Positions 10,613 to 21,670 of a stretch of 64,000 nucleotides of DNA are shown in pieces; position 1 is the first letter of the stretch; every line of letters starts with the position of its first letter. The DNA is taken from positions 372,001-436,000 of the forward strand of contig NZ_CP022889.1 in the NCBI RefSeq assembly GCF_002269345.1, given 5' to 3'. The notes under the pieces were generated by a model. That model saw nothing but the letters and a program-made list of their open reading frames with translations, was not told the DNA's origin and searched no databases. A program made the translations under genes and the position numbers. Origin of the DNA: Tsuneonella mangrovi. Lineage in GTDB: Bacteria > Pseudomonadota > Alphaproteobacteria > Sphingomonadales > Sphingomonadaceae.

Positions 10613-12157
10613 TCAGCTGGCGTTTGCCTTGGCGCTCATCCGCGCGATCTCTCGGTCAAGCGATTCGAGCACTTGCTTGCGGACGCTATCAGACATGTCG
10701 TTGTCGTTCGCGATTTCCTCGCGAGCTTGGCGAATGCCTTCGAGCGCCGATGCCATCACCTGCTTGATGCAGATTCTTTCAACCTTGCGGCCATCCTTGT
10801 CGGTCCAGGTCTGCTGCTTTCCGTTGCAATCGGCCATGAACACCTTCTGGTCAGCCATCGCTTCGCGCATGGCTTGGTCGGCATCGGCACGGGCCTGTTC
10901 GGCATCTGCCCTTGCCTGCCGCACCTGGATTTCGATCTCGCGGCGATCGACGTTGTGGTTCTTCAGCTCGATCTGCATTTTTTGCATTTCCTGGTCGAAC
11001 TTCTTGCTGTCCCATTCCTGCCGCTTCCCGTCCTTGTCGACGAAGACGATCTTGCGCACTTCGTGAACCTTGGCCGCTTGCGGCGCTTCTGGAGCAGGAG
11101 CGACCTCTGGTGGCGCAGGCGGGGTCGGTGGCGTCGGTACAAGCTCTGGCGCGGGCGGAGCCTCGGGGGCAGCCGGCGCTGCCGGTGCTGCCGGGGCAGG
11201 CGGCGGAGCCGGAGGGTCATTTACCTGGGCCTCGGCGTAGGAAAACGATGCGGTCAGCGGAAGCGCAAGCGCCGCAGTCGCGACAAGCAGGCGCCCGGCA
11301 ATCCGGCGGCGACGGGAAATTTCGGTCATTGTCAGGTTCCTCAAACGGTGAACGATCGATGTGTCACCCAGCACTGGGCAGGCCATCGGCGCGGCCAGCG
11401 CAACGCGGGGACCTGCCGCCTGGGCAGCAATCAACTGGGCATAAGCGGCGCGCTCGGCTGAACCGCGCGCAGCGATAACGCGGGCATCGCACGCCGCCTC
11501 CTGGTCGCGCCGCATGGCGCGCCAGCCGTAGTATCCGAGCGGGTTGAACCAGTGCAGCGCGAACAGCGGCTGTATCAGCATGTTGGCGAGCAGGTCGTTG
11601 GCGCGGTGGTGGGATAGCTCGTGCTCGAGCGCGAGATCACGCGACCGGCGGTCGTGCATCGCCATGAAGTGATCAGGCAGCACGATCACCTTGTCGACCA
11701 CTCCGATCGCAAGCGGCGAATCTACCAACGGCGTTTCGAGCAGCCTGATGCGCCCTTCCCGCCCCATTTCACGCGCGCTTTGCAGCAACTCGCGACGAAT
11801 CCTGAAATAGGCGGTAAAGCGCCAGGCAAGCAGTACGGCCGCTCCCGTGATCCACAGCGCTGGCACTAGCACCAGCCAGTCCAACGATGCGGCCATGGGG
11901 GCCGGAGCGGCGATAGCGGTTGCACCCGTGGGGACTAGGTTGGGCGCGAGTACCATCGCCGGCTCCGGAGCAACCTGTTGCGCCGGGGCCAGCCACGCTG
12001 GCAGCACGATCGGGGGCAGCAACAGGCGCAGAAACGGGAGCAACCACAGCGCGTAGGCGGACTGCGGTCCGAACTTGCGGGAGACCGGATGCCTGAGCAT
12101 GAGCACCAGGCCGATGAGGACCGCGGTCCATGCGAGCGTGTCGAGCAGCCAGGTCAT
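10613..12157 (-). CDS. BlaR1-like M56 membrane metallopeptidase without penicillin-binding domain
   Basis: This is a 514-residue sensor-protease of the BlaR1/MecR1 (peptidase M56) class. Transmembrane segments lie at about residues 1-20, 33-55 and 94-115. The zinc motif EHELSHH is on the cytoplasmic loop, followed by the downstream ligand segment RRDQEAACDARV. A fourth membrane segment ends near residue 310. In classical BlaR1 a beta-lactam-binding domain follows. Here there is a Pro/Ala-rich linker of ~70 residues and a ~150-residue tail with two DKDG segments (DKDGKRQEW and DKDGRKVER), a charged coiled-coil stretch and two cysteines. It overlaps the BlaI-like gene by ATGA. The signal it senses is unknown. 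Confidence 0.88.
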   Translation of the reverse strand: MTWLLDTLAWTAVLIGLVLMLRHPVSRKFGPQSAYALWLLPFLRLLLPPIVLPAWLAPAQQVAPEPAMVLAPNLVPTGATAIAAPAPMAASLDWLVLVPALWITGAAVLLAWRFTAYFRIRRELLQSAREMGREGRIRLLETPLVDSPLAIGVVDKVIVLPDHFMAMHDRRSRDLALEHELSHHRANDLLANMLIQPLFALHWFNPLGYYGWRAMRRDQEAACDARVIAARGSAERAAYAQLIAAQAAGPRVALAAPMACPVLGDTSIVHRLRNLTMTEISRRRRIAGRLLVATAALALPLTASFSYAEAQVNDPPAPPPAPAAPAAPAAPEAPPAPELVPTPPTPPAPPEVAPAPEAPQAAKVHEVRKIVFVDKDGKRQEWDSKKFDQEMQKMQIELKNHNVDRREIEIQVRQARADAEQARADADQAMREAMADQKVFMADCNGKQQTWTDKDGRKVERICIKQVMASALEGIRQAREEIANDNDMSDSVRKQVLESLDREIARMSAKANAS

Positions 12158-12543
12158 TGGCGGAGCTCCTTGAGCAGCGCCTCGATCTCGGCGAGGTCCT
12201 CGTCGGTCAGGGCCTCAGCCTCGGCAAGGTGCGCGAGCAAAGGGGCGGCGCGCCCACCGAACAGCCGTTCTACCAGGCGCTTCGACTCGCTCCCGACGTA
12301 GTCGGCGCGCTCGATCAGCGGCGAGTAGAGGAACTTGCGGCCTTCGGGCTGGGTTGCGACAGCATTCTTTGCGACGAGGCGGCTGAGCAGCGTCTTGACC
12401 GTGGGCATCGACCAGTCCCGCGCCGTGCACACCGCTTCGCAAACATCGGCCGCGCTGGCGGGGCTTTTGGCCCACAGCACTTCCATTACTGCGAGTTCGG
12501 CCTCGCTAATGCGTTCTGGCGTTGGTTCTTCACTTCGGGTCAT
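12154..12543 (-). CDS. BlaI/MecI/CopY-family transcriptional repressor
   Basis: This is a 129-residue winged-helix repressor with the family pattern ISEAELAVMEVLWAKSPASA, then WSMPTVKTLLSRLVAK (recognition helix) and a C-terminal dimerisation helix. In the known systems the cognate M56 protease cleaves the repressor and relieves repression. The immediately overlapping M56 gene downstream supports the same logic here. A strong GGGGAGGT ribosome-binding site precedes the ATG and a probable operator/promoter lies just upstream. No beta-lactamase gene is visible in the window, so its targets beyond its own operon are unknown. Confidence 0.93.
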   Translation of the reverse strand: MTRSEEPTPERISEAELAVMEVLWAKSPASAADVCEAVCTARDWSMPTVKTLLSRLVAKNAVATQPEGRKFLYSPLIERADYVGSESKRLVERLFGGRAAPLLAHLAEAEALTDEDLAEIEALLKELRQ

Positions 12544-12573
12544 GCGGCTGACCTCCCCGGTTCGCGCCTTCGA

Positions 12574-12607
12574 CTACGTGTGTAGGTACAACGATTACGG
12601 TTGTAAA
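12574..12607 (-). promoter_or_regulatory. Candidate blaI operator overlapping its promoter
   Basis: Two dyads lie 31-62 bases upstream of the repressor ATG. One is CTAC-GTGT-GTAG (12574-12585). The other is TACAAC-N7-GTTGTA (12587-12605), a perfect 6-bp inverted repeat. On the minus strand a -35-like TTTACA (12602-12607) and a -10-like TACACA (12579-12584), 17 bases apart, are covered by these dyads. BlaI-family repressors bind TACA/TGTA-type dyads, so autorepression is a reasonable inference. Confidence 0.55.
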
Positions 12608-12664
12608 CATGAGCGCTCGATGAACGGCTGTTCACCTTCGACGAACGTCGCTAGAGCCTTGCTC

Positions 12665-13846
12665 ATGGCAACCGATTTCCCAGTCCCCCACTCCATCCGC
12701 CGTGTGACGGACTGTCAGAACATCGAGGATTTCCGCACGCTCGCGCACCGCAAACTGCCGTTCCCCGTGTTTCACTACATCGACGGCGCGGGTGACGACG
12801 AACTCACCAAGGCGCGCAATACGGCCGCCTATGCCGACATCGACCTGGTCCCGAACGTGCTCGCCGGTGTCGAAGAGATCGATACATCGATCACTGTCAT
12901 GGGGCGCGAGACGAACCTGCCGTTGATCCTCAGCCCGACGGCGCTGCAACGGCTGTTCCACTGGCAGGGAGAGCGCGCCGTCGCGCGGGTGGCAGAGCGG
13001 CACAACCTGTGGTTCGGGATATCCAGCCTGTCGAGCGTCAGCATCGAAGAAATCGGGGCGAATTATGCCGGCCCGAAGATGCTCCAGTACTACTATCATC
13101 GCGACAAGGGTCTCAATGCAGCGCTTATCGAACGTGCAAGAGCCGCGAAGTTCGATGCCATCGCGCTGACGGTCGACACGATCGTTTCGGGCAATCGCGA
13201 ACGGTGCAAGCGCACCAGGTTCAAGACCCCGCCCGAGTTCACACCCGCAAGCTTCATGTCCTATGCGATGAAACCCGCATGGGCATTGAACTTCCTGCTG
13301 CGCGAGAAGTTCACCCTGCCCAACCTCGATACCCATTTGGCCGAAGGAAGCAGTTCGTCGATCTCGATCCAGGACTATTTCGACAAGATGCTCGACCCGG
13401 ACATGGACTGGAAGGCGGTGGAGCAGCTGCGCAACGACTGGGGCGGCACGTTTTGCCTCAAGGGGGTGATGTCGGTCGGAGATGCTAGGCGTGCAGCGGA
13501 CATCGGTTGCGATGCGATCATGATTTCGAACCACGGTGGCCGCCAGCTCGATGGCAGCCGCGCGCCGTTCGACCAGCTCGAGGAAATCGTCGATGCCGTC
13601 GGCGACCGGATCGAAGTGATTTGCGACGGCGGCATTCGGCGCGGAACGCATGTACTCAAGGCGCTTGCTACTGGCGCGACTGCTGCTTCGGGCGGGCGGC
13701 TATATCTCTACGCGCTCGCTGCCGCGGGTGAAGCGGGCGTAGAGCGTGCGGTGACGATCCTGCGGCAGGAATTCGAACGCGGGATGCGCCTGATGGGCGT
13801 CAAATCCCCCCGCGAACTCAACCGAGAGATGCTGCGACGGCGGTGA
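12665..13846 (+). CDS. FMN-dependent alpha-hydroxy-acid dehydrogenase (LldD-like)
   Basis: This 393-residue member of the L-lactate dehydrogenase/glycolate oxidase family is expected to oxidise an L-2-hydroxyacid at the membrane or in the cytoplasm using FMN. Family features are FHYIDGAGDDE near the N-terminus, LTVDTIVSGNRERC, the catalytic histidine in ISNHGGRQLDG, the phosphate-binding DGGIRRGTHVLKALATGA, and GRLYLYALAAAGEAGV. The start is moderately sure: the chosen ATG has only a weak ribosome-binding site, and an in-frame ATG lies 15 codons upstream. The stop overlaps the next reading frame by four bases. L-lactate is the likeliest substrate but is not proven by sequence. Confidence 0.9.
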   Translation: MATDFPVPHSIRRVTDCQNIEDFRTLAHRKLPFPVFHYIDGAGDDELTKARNTAAYADIDLVPNVLAGVEEIDTSITVMGRETNLPLILSPTALQRLFHWQGERAVARVAERHNLWFGISSLSSVSIEEIGANYAGPKMLQYYYHRDKGLNAALIERARAAKFDAIALTVDTIVSGNRERCKRTRFKTPPEFTPASFMSYAMKPAWALNFLLREKFTLPNLDTHLAEGSSSSISIQDYFDKMLDPDMDWKAVEQLRNDWGGTFCLKGVMSVGDARRAADIGCDAIMISNHGGRQLDGSRAPFDQLEEIVDAVGDRIEVICDGGIRRGTHVLKALATGATAASGGRLYLYALAAAGEAGVERAVTILRQEFERGMRLMGVKSPRELNREMLRRR

Positions 13847-13854
13847 TTTCTGGC

Positions 13855-14526
13855 ATGATGCGCGCCATGCTGAAACGATTCGCGCTACTGCTCGCCCTCC
13901 TGTCCGCTTCCCCGTCTCTAGCGCAAGACCAACCCGTTTCCGCGCCGCAAACCGAGCCGAAGGTGCAACTGGTGGCTATCGAAACCACGATGGGCACCAT
14001 CACCGCCGCGATCGAGGTCGAGCGCGCGCCGATCACTGCTGGTAACTTCCTCAAATATGTCGACCAGCACCGGTTCGACGGCACCGTATTCTATCGCGCG
14101 ATGCGGCTTGATTGGCCGCCGCAGCCCAACGGTCTGATACAGGGGGGGACACAGAACGATCCCCAACGGATCCTGCCGTCCATCGCGCACGAGCCGACCA
14201 ACGTCACCGGGGTCCACCACATCCGCGGCGCGCTATCGATGGCGCGTTTCGCTCCCGGTACCGCGACGGGCGATTTCTCGATCCTCTTGCAAGCACAACC
14301 GAGCATGGATGCCGATCCGACCTCCGACGATCCCGAGATCAAGGCCGGGTTCGCCGCCTTCGGCCATGTGGTGGCAGGGATGGACGTGGTCGAAGCGATC
14401 CACGCCGCCCCGACCGACCCGGAAAAGGGCGAAGGCTGGATGAAAGGCCAGATGCTCGCCAATCCGGTGAAGATTGTCCGGATCGTGCGGGTAAGTGCGG
14501 TGCCAGTCAGCGAAGCCGCCGAATAG
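13855..14526 (+). CDS. Cyclophilin-type peptidyl-prolyl isomerase, exported
   Basis: This is a periplasmic prolyl isomerase of about 223 residues. A signal peptide (LLLALLSASPSLAQ) precedes the cyclophilin fold: TTMGTITAAIEVERAP, TAGNFLKYVD, GTVFYRAM, and LSMARFAPGTATGDFSI in place of the usual SMAR..NSAGSQFFI, then FAAFGHVVAGMDVV. The start is ambiguous between ATGs at 13855, 13858 and 13867; a GTG at 13843 would overlap the upstream stop as GTGA. It probably belongs to one transcript with the hydroxyacid dehydrogenase. It converges on sdhA, 15 bases away. Confidence 0.88.
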   Translation: MMRAMLKRFALLLALLSASPSLAQDQPVSAPQTEPKVQLVAIETTMGTITAAIEVERAPITAGNFLKYVDQHRFDGTVFYRAMRLDWPPQPNGLIQGGTQNDPQRILPSIAHEPTNVTGVHHIRGALSMARFAPGTATGDFSILLQAQPSMDADPTSDDPEIKAGFAAFGHVVAGMDVVEAIHAAPTDPEKGEGWMKGQMLANPVKIVRIVRVSAVPVSEAAE

Positions 14527-14541
14527 GGTCGGATTGCGCGC

Positions 14542-16359
14542 CTAGTACACCCGCTTCTTCGGCTTGATGTACTCCACGTCGTCGGTCAGCGTGTAGTTAT
14601 GCACGTCGCGGTACGAGAGCGTTACATCGCCGCCCTTGCCGCCCCAGCCTTCGAACGATGCCAGCGTATGCTTCATCCAGTTGGCGTCGTCGCGATCCGG
14701 GAAGTCCTCGTGCGCATGGGCCCCACGGCTTTCCTTGCGGGCGTGCGCACCGTGAAGCGTCACAGTGGCCTGTCCGATCAGGTTGTCGAGTTCGAGCGTT
14801 TCGATAAGATCGCTGTTCCAGATCAGCGAGCGGTCGGAGACGTGGATGTCGTCCATCCGCTTGTAGGTCTCTGCCAGCTTCGCCTTGCCTTCCGCCATCA
14901 GTTCATCGGTGCGGAAAACCGCCGCGTGAGCGGACATGTTGCGCTGCATTTCGGTGCGGATTGCCGCAGTGGACGAGCCACCGTTGGCATGGCGGAAGTG
15001 ATCGAGGCGACCAAGCGCGAAGTCGGCGCTGTCCTTGGGCAGCTCTTCGTGTGCCAGGCCCGGTGTGATTTGTTCCTTGAGCCGCAACCCGGTTGCCCGG
15101 CCGAACACAACGAGGTCGATCAGCGAGTTCGAGCCCAGGCGGTTCGCACCGTGGACCGAAACGCACGCTGCCTCGCCCACGGCAAACAGGCCCGGCACGG
15201 TCGCGTCGGGATCGCTTGCGGTCGGATTAAGCACCTCGCCATGATAGTTCGTCGGGATGCCGCCCATGTTGTAGTGTACGGTCGGCACCACCGGCAAAGG
15301 TTGGCGGGTCAGGTCGACGCCAGCGAAGATCTTGCCGCTTTCGGTAATCCCCGGAAGCCGCTCGGCGAGCACCTTGGGATCGATGTGGTCGAGGTGGAGG
15401 TAGATGTGGTCCTTGTGCTCGCCCACCCCGCGACCTTCGCGGATTTCGAGTGCCATCGAACGCGAGACGACGTCGCGGCTCGCGAGGTCCTTCGCGCTCG
15501 GGGCATAGCGTTCCATGAACCGCTCGCCTTCCGAATTGGTCAGGTAACCGCCCTCCCCGCGCGCACCTTCGGTGATGAGCACACCCGCGCCATAGATACC
15601 GGTCGGATGGAACTGGACGAACTCCATGTCCTGTAGCGGCAGTCCTGCGCGCAACACCATTCCGCCGCCGTCGCCTGTGCAGGTGTGCGCGCTGGTGCAG
15701 GTATAGTAGGTGCGGCCATATCCGCCGGTCGCCAGCACGACTGCCTTGGCACGGAAGCGGTGGATAGAGCCGTCATCGAGGCACATCGCGATCACCCCGC
15801 GGCAAACCCCGTCGACCATGATCAGGTCGATCGCGAAATATTCGATGAAGAAGTCGGCATCATACTTCAGGCTCTGCTGGTAGAGCGCGTGGAGCATGGC
15901 ATGGCCGGTACGGTCGGCTGCGGCGCAGGTGCGCTGCACCGGCGGACCTTCGCCCATGTTCTGCATGTGTCCGCCGAACGGCCGCTGGTAGATCGTGCCA
16001 TCGTCGTTACGGCTGAACGGCACACCGGCGTGTTCCAGTTCGTATACCGCCTGCGGCGCTTCGCGGACCATGTATTCAATTGCGTCCTGGTCACCCAGCC
16101 AGTCCGATCCCTTGACGGTATCGTACATGTGCCATTGCCAGTGATCGGGCGTGTTGTTCCCAAGGCTGGCGGCAATACCACCTTGCGCGGCCACCGTATG
16201 GCTGCGTGTCGGGAACACCTTGGAGATGTTGGCGGTGCGCAGACCCGCCTCGGCAGAGCCCATCGTCGCGCGCAGGCCTGAACCGCCCGCGCCGACCACG
16301 ACCACGTCATAAGTGTGGTCGACGATCTTGTAGGCCGGTTGGGTCGAATCGGTAGCCAT
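14542..16359 (-). CDS. sdhA: Succinate dehydrogenase flavoprotein subunit
   Basis: This is the catalytic FAD subunit of complex II, oxidising succinate to fumarate. The 605-residue protein contains [16 protein letters not shown] (FAD dinucleotide fold), [10 protein letters not shown] including the histidine that carries covalent FAD, the active-site region HPTGIYGAG, and [12 protein letters not shown]. Its ATG shares one base with the sdhD stop (TGATG), so translation is coupled. The expected next gene, sdhB, does not follow. A convergent cyclophilin gene begins 15 bases after the sdhA stop. Confidence 0.97.
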   Translation of the reverse strand: MATDSTQPAYKIVDHTYDVVVVGAGGSGLRATMGSAEAGLRTANISKVFPTRSHTVAAQGGIAASLGNNTPDHWQWHMYDTVKGSDWLGDQDAIEYMVREAPQAVYELEHAGVPFSRNDDGTIYQRPFGGHMQNMGEGPPVQRTCAAADRTGHAMLHALYQQSLKYDADFFIEYFAIDLIMVDGVCRGVIAMCLDDGSIHRFRAKAVVLATGGYGRTYYTCTSAHTCTGDGGGMVLRAGLPLQDMEFVQFHPTGIYGAGVLITEGARGEGGYLTNSEGERFMERYAPSAKDLASRDVVSRSMALEIREGRGVGEHKDHIYLHLDHIDPKVLAERLPGITESGKIFAGVDLTRQPLPVVPTVHYNMGGIPTNYHGEVLNPTASDPDATVPGLFAVGEAACVSVHGANRLGSNSLIDLVVFGRATGLRLKEQITPGLAHEELPKDSADFALGRLDHFRHANGGSSTAAIRTEMQRNMSAHAAVFRTDELMAEGKAKLAETYKRMDDIHVSDRSLIWNSDLIETLELDNLIGQATVTLHGAHARKESRGAHAHEDFPDRDDANWMKHTLASFEGWGGKGGDVTLSYRDVHNYTLTDDVEYIKPKKRVY

Positions 16360-16745
16360 CAGGCGGCTCCTCCAAGGGCAATTCGGACGATACAGAAAAG
16401 GGCGAATGCGCCGCCACCGAAGGTCGCAAGGTTGAGTGCTGTCAGCGCGGCAAACTTGTTGCCGGGGGTGTGGACGTAATCTTCGACCAGCACCTGCAGG
16501 CCGATGCGCGCATGCCAGAACGCGCTAATTACGAACAGCGCAACCGCAGTTGCCGGGACGGGCTGTTTGATCCACCCGATGATCGTGCCGTAGTCGTACC
16601 CCGGCAGCAGCGCGATGCTCGCCGCAAGAAACAGCCCGAGGACAAGATTGCCGATCGCGGTGAAGCGCTGCAGCAGCCAGTGATGCACCCCGGCGTGTGC
16701 TGAGCCAAGGCCGCGTACCCTGCCGAGTTCGGTTCCGTTACCCAT
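16359..16745 (-). CDS. sdhD: Succinate dehydrogenase membrane anchor subunit
   Basis: This is the second membrane anchor of complex II, 128 residues with three transmembrane segments at about residues 28-50, 58-82 and 100-122. It starts with a segment containing [13 protein letters not shown] and has [15 protein letters not shown], the region where the D-Y pair helps bind quinone in known SdhD proteins. It lies between sdhC (12 bases upstream) and sdhA (1-base overlap), which supports the assignment of an otherwise weakly conserved protein. Confidence 0.93.
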   Translation of the reverse strand: MGNGTELGRVRGLGSAHAGVHHWLLQRFTAIGNLVLGLFLAASIALLPGYDYGTIIGWIKQPVPATAVALFVISAFWHARIGLQVLVEDYVHTPGNKFAALTALNLATFGGGAFALFCIVRIALGGAA

Positions 16746-16757
16746 CGTTCATATCCC

Positions 16758-17138
16758 TCAGCGATAAATCAGGTAAGCCCAGAAGCCGGCGGTGAGCAGG
16801 ACCCCGCCGAACATGCTGAGCGTGGACCACAACGTGTTGGTCTTGAGTTCATAGCCCGCGCCAATGTCGAGCACGAAGTGGCGCAGCCCCGAGCACATGT
16901 GCGTGAAGAAAGCCCACGAAAGTCCAACGAGAACGAACTTGCCGACTGGCGAGCCCGCCAGCGTCAGGAAATCGCCATAGGCTTCTGCGCCGCTCGCCAA
17001 CGCACCCAGCCACCAGACCAACACGACCAGCCCGACCAATGCCATACCGTCGCCAGTGACACGGTGCAGGATCGAGACCGCCATGTTGGCGCCCCATTTC
17101 CAGATGCCGAGGTGAGGAGAAAGTGGACGTTGTGCCAT
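16758..17138 (-). CDS. sdhC: Succinate dehydrogenase cytochrome b556 subunit
   Basis: This is the heme-binding anchor of complex II, 126 residues with three transmembrane segments. The SdhC signature is clear: RPLSPHLGIWKW, then ILHRVTG (quinone-site serine/arginine region) and the heme-ligand histidine in SGLRHFVLDIG. The ATG follows a GGAAGA ribosome-binding site at 7 bases, which makes the in-frame ATG 21 codons upstream unlikely. It is the first gene of sdhC-sdhD-sdhA and is divergent from the SDR gene at 17246, so the ~107-base gap should carry its promoter. Confidence 0.95.
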   Translation of the reverse strand: MAQRPLSPHLGIWKWGANMAVSILHRVTGDGMALVGLVVLVWWLGALASGAEAYGDFLTLAGSPVGKFVLVGLSWAFFTHMCSGLRHFVLDIGAGYELKTNTLWSTLSMFGGVLLTAGFWAYLIYR

Positions 17139-17245
17139 TGTCGGTCTTCCGGTTGCGCGTTCGGCGTGGCCATCCCTTAGCGCAATGATATCGTGAGGCA
17201 AGCGTAGCGCTCGACAGCAGATGCCCGATCGCCGATAGACGGGCC

Positions 17246-17956
17246 ATGCCCCATATCCTTCTCACAGGCGCCAGTCGAGGAATTGGCAAGGCCGCCCGCG
17301 CCGCACTCACAGCTCGCGGAGCTTCTGTCATCCCTCAGGCGACTCGAGCGGCCGCCGATGGCACGATTGGAGCCGACTTTTCCGACTCGCTGGCACCACA
17401 AGCCCTGTGGCAGGCCGCGCTCGAGGCCGCGGGGGGATCGATCGATGTGCTGGTCAACAATGCCGGACTGTTCGCCGCCAATCCGCTCGATACGTTGGAC
17501 AGCGATTGGCTCGGCGCGTGGGAAGAAACCATGCGCATCAACCTCACCGCCGCTGCCCAACTCTCGCGATTCGCAGTGCGCCACTGGCAAGAGCGTGGAG
17601 TTGGTGGTCGTATCGTCCACGTAGCGAGCCGCGCCGGGCATCGAGGCGATTCTCCCCAGCACTGGCACTACGCGGCGGCAAAGGGCGGGATGCTGGCAAT
17701 GCACAAGACGATTGCTCGCCAATACGCAGCGGATGGGATCCTCAGCTTCGCGATCACCCCCGGGTTCACCGACACGGCGATGGCCGGGGACTACCTTGCG
17801 AGTCGCGGAGGCGCAGGGCTGCTAGCCGACATCCCGCTCGGTCGGGTGGCGACGCCAGAAGAAGTTGCGAAGATCATCGAGTTCTGCGCGCTCGATGCGC
17901 CTCCCAGCATGACCGGTGCGACAATCGACGCCAACGGGGCGAGTTATGTCAGGTGA
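17246..17956 (+). CDS. Short-chain dehydrogenase/reductase of unknown substrate
   Basis: This is a classical SDR oxidoreductase of 236 residues. It has the NAD(P)-binding TGASRGIG, the NNAG motif, the catalytic serine in VHVASRAGH, the YAAAK active-site motif, and a C-terminal segment GATIDANGASYVR. The arginine after the glycine-rich loop does not allow a firm NAD versus NADP call. Its last 11 bases overlap the prmA start, so the two genes are probably one transcript. The substrate cannot be inferred. Confidence 0.88.
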   Translation: MPHILLTGASRGIGKAARAALTARGASVIPQATRAAADGTIGADFSDSLAPQALWQAALEAAGGSIDVLVNNAGLFAANPLDTLDSDWLGAWEETMRINLTAAAQLSRFAVRHWQERGVGGRIVHVASRAGHRGDSPQHWHYAAAKGGMLAMHKTIARQYAADGILSFAITPGFTDTAMAGDYLASRGGAGLLADIPLGRVATPEEVAKIIEFCALDAPPSMTGATIDANGASYVR

Positions 17957-18860
17957 CAGCTGGAAGCTGACTGCATTTGCCCGAAAGCCGATGATCCAGG
18001 CAGCGCTTCTTGCACACGAGGAGGCGCTCGGTTGGCCGCAAGATGTCGTCCTCACCGGGTTCGAACTGGCCGACGACCGGCCGGACGATTGGCGGCTCGA
18101 TGCCTATTTCCCGCGCAAGCCATCGAAGGCGGACAAGGCGTTGGTCGCGTCGCTATTTACCGGGGGAGCGCCAAACTTCATCGTCGATAAGCTGCCCGAT
18201 GAAGACTGGGTGACCGTGAGCCAGGAAGGGATGGACCCGATTTCAGCAGGACGATTCTACGTCCGAACTTCCGACCATCCTCCGACAGATCAGCCTGGAA
18301 TGATCGATTTCATGATTCCCGCCAGCCAGGCATTCGGAACCGGCCAGCACGAGACGACCGCTGGCTGCCTCGCGATGCTCGACGCGATGAAAGCGCGCGG
18401 GCTGGTCGTGCGCAATCTCGCCGATATCGGCACCGGCACCGGCCTGCTCGCATTTGCCGCGATGGCCCTGTGGCCGAAGGCGCTCGCTACAGCGAGCGAT
18501 ATCGATCCGGTCTGCACCGGTGTTGTTGAAGACAACGCCGCCACGAACGGCATCGCCGCCGGTGGCGGTCCGGGCGGCCTGACGATGGTCGTCGCTGACG
18601 GGATGGATGATCCATTGTTGGTGGCACGCGGCCCCTACGACTTGTTAATCGCCAACATCCTCGCCCGACCCCTGATCGCGCTTGCCCCTGACTTCGCCGA
18701 AGCAGTTTCGCCAGGCGGCAGCATACTGCTTGCCGGACTGCTCAAGACGCAGGAATCTGCTGTAAGGAGAGCATTCAAACGCGCCGGATTTCGACTCGCC
18801 GCGAGGTTGATCGATGGTGACTGGAGCATCCTGTGGCTGCGTAAGAGACGCTTCGCCTGA
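17946..18860 (+). CDS. prmA: Ribosomal protein L11 methyltransferase
   Basis: PrmA trimethylates ribosomal protein L11. The 304-residue protein has the N-terminal L11-binding part, then FGTGQHETTAGCL, the SAM-binding ADIGTGTGLLAFAA, ASDIDPVC and NILARPLIALAP, all in the order found in PrmA. The chosen ATG lies within the last 11 bases of the SDR gene; an in-frame ATG ten codons earlier is less likely. The C-terminus is somewhat diverged (LLKTQESAV, WSILWLRK). It converges on ligA 27 bases downstream. Confidence 0.93.
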   Translation: MSGDSWKLTAFARKPMIQAALLAHEEALGWPQDVVLTGFELADDRPDDWRLDAYFPRKPSKADKALVASLFTGGAPNFIVDKLPDEDWVTVSQEGMDPISAGRFYVRTSDHPPTDQPGMIDFMIPASQAFGTGQHETTAGCLAMLDAMKARGLVVRNLADIGTGTGLLAFAAMALWPKALATASDIDPVCTGVVEDNAATNGIAAGGGPGGLTMVVADGMDDPLLVARGPYDLLIANILARPLIALAPDFAEAVSPGGSILLAGLLKTQESAVRRAFKRAGFRLAARLIDGDWSILWLRKRRFA

Positions 18861-18887
18861 TTGGGCCAACGATCCCGCTGAAGCCGG

Positions 18888-21089
<2,202 letters not shown>

Positions 21090-21168
21090 CTATGCCCGAG
21101 GCGCAGGGCGGGGAAAAGAGCCGCCCGATGCGGGTCGCAAATCGATGGACTGACCGTAGGGGGAATCG

Positions 21169-21666
21169 ATGATCGACCGTACACTCAAATCGCTGTTTTC
21201 GCTCGCGCTTGGGGTCATGGCGCTGTTCTACGTGGCGCACAATATCGCCAATTGGAGCGCTGCACGGGCCTTTTTCGAATACACGACCGGGAGGGTAGGC
21301 CACGAGGCCTATCCGGTGGACTTGCTGCCGGTGCCGCCGGGGCCACTGATCCTGCTCGGGATGCTGATCGTCTTCGCACTCGAAATCGCCACTGGCGTCA
21401 TGCTGGTGTGGGGATCGGTCGAGTTATGGCGGGCCCGCAAGGGGGATGCTGCCGCTTATCAGAAGGCCAAGGTCTATTCGAAAGTCGGCATCGGCTGCGC
21501 GGTTCTCAACTGGTGGGGCCTGTTCCAGGCGGTCGCCGTGGCCGGATTCCAGTTGTGGCAAGCCCCTTTGGGCGAAGGGCCATTCTATGGATCGTTCTTC
21601 TTTGGCGCGATGAACATGATGCTGCTGATCTATCTTGGCCAGAAAGAGCCGTCAGCCGATGGGTGA
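21169..21666 (+). CDS. Small integral membrane protein, DUF2165-like
   Basis: This is a 165-residue protein with four predicted transmembrane segments (about residues 8-26, 58-82, 105-125 and 138-158). The size, membrane layout and the tryptophan-rich loop after segment one (NIANWSAARAFFEYTT) resemble the DUF2165 family of predicted small integral membrane proteins. The family match is from memory and moderate. The ATG follows GTAGGGGG. No function is known. It converges on the lipoprotein esterase, ending five bases from it. Confidence 0.8.
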   Translation: MIDRTLKSLFSLALGVMALFYVAHNIANWSAARAFFEYTTGRVGHEAYPVDLLPVPPGPLILLGMLIVFALEIATGVMLVWGSVELWRARKGDAAAYQKAKVYSKVGIGCAVLNWWGLFQAVAVAGFQLWQAPLGEGPFYGSFFFGAMNMMLLIYLGQKEPSADG

Positions 21667-21670
21667 CGCG

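Noticed and set aside
10613-12543. Beta-lactam resistance locus
   Set aside because: A BlaI/BlaR1-like pair is present but no beta-lactamase or penicillin-binding gene is nearby, and the sensor lacks a penicillin-binding domain, so resistance cannot be claimed.
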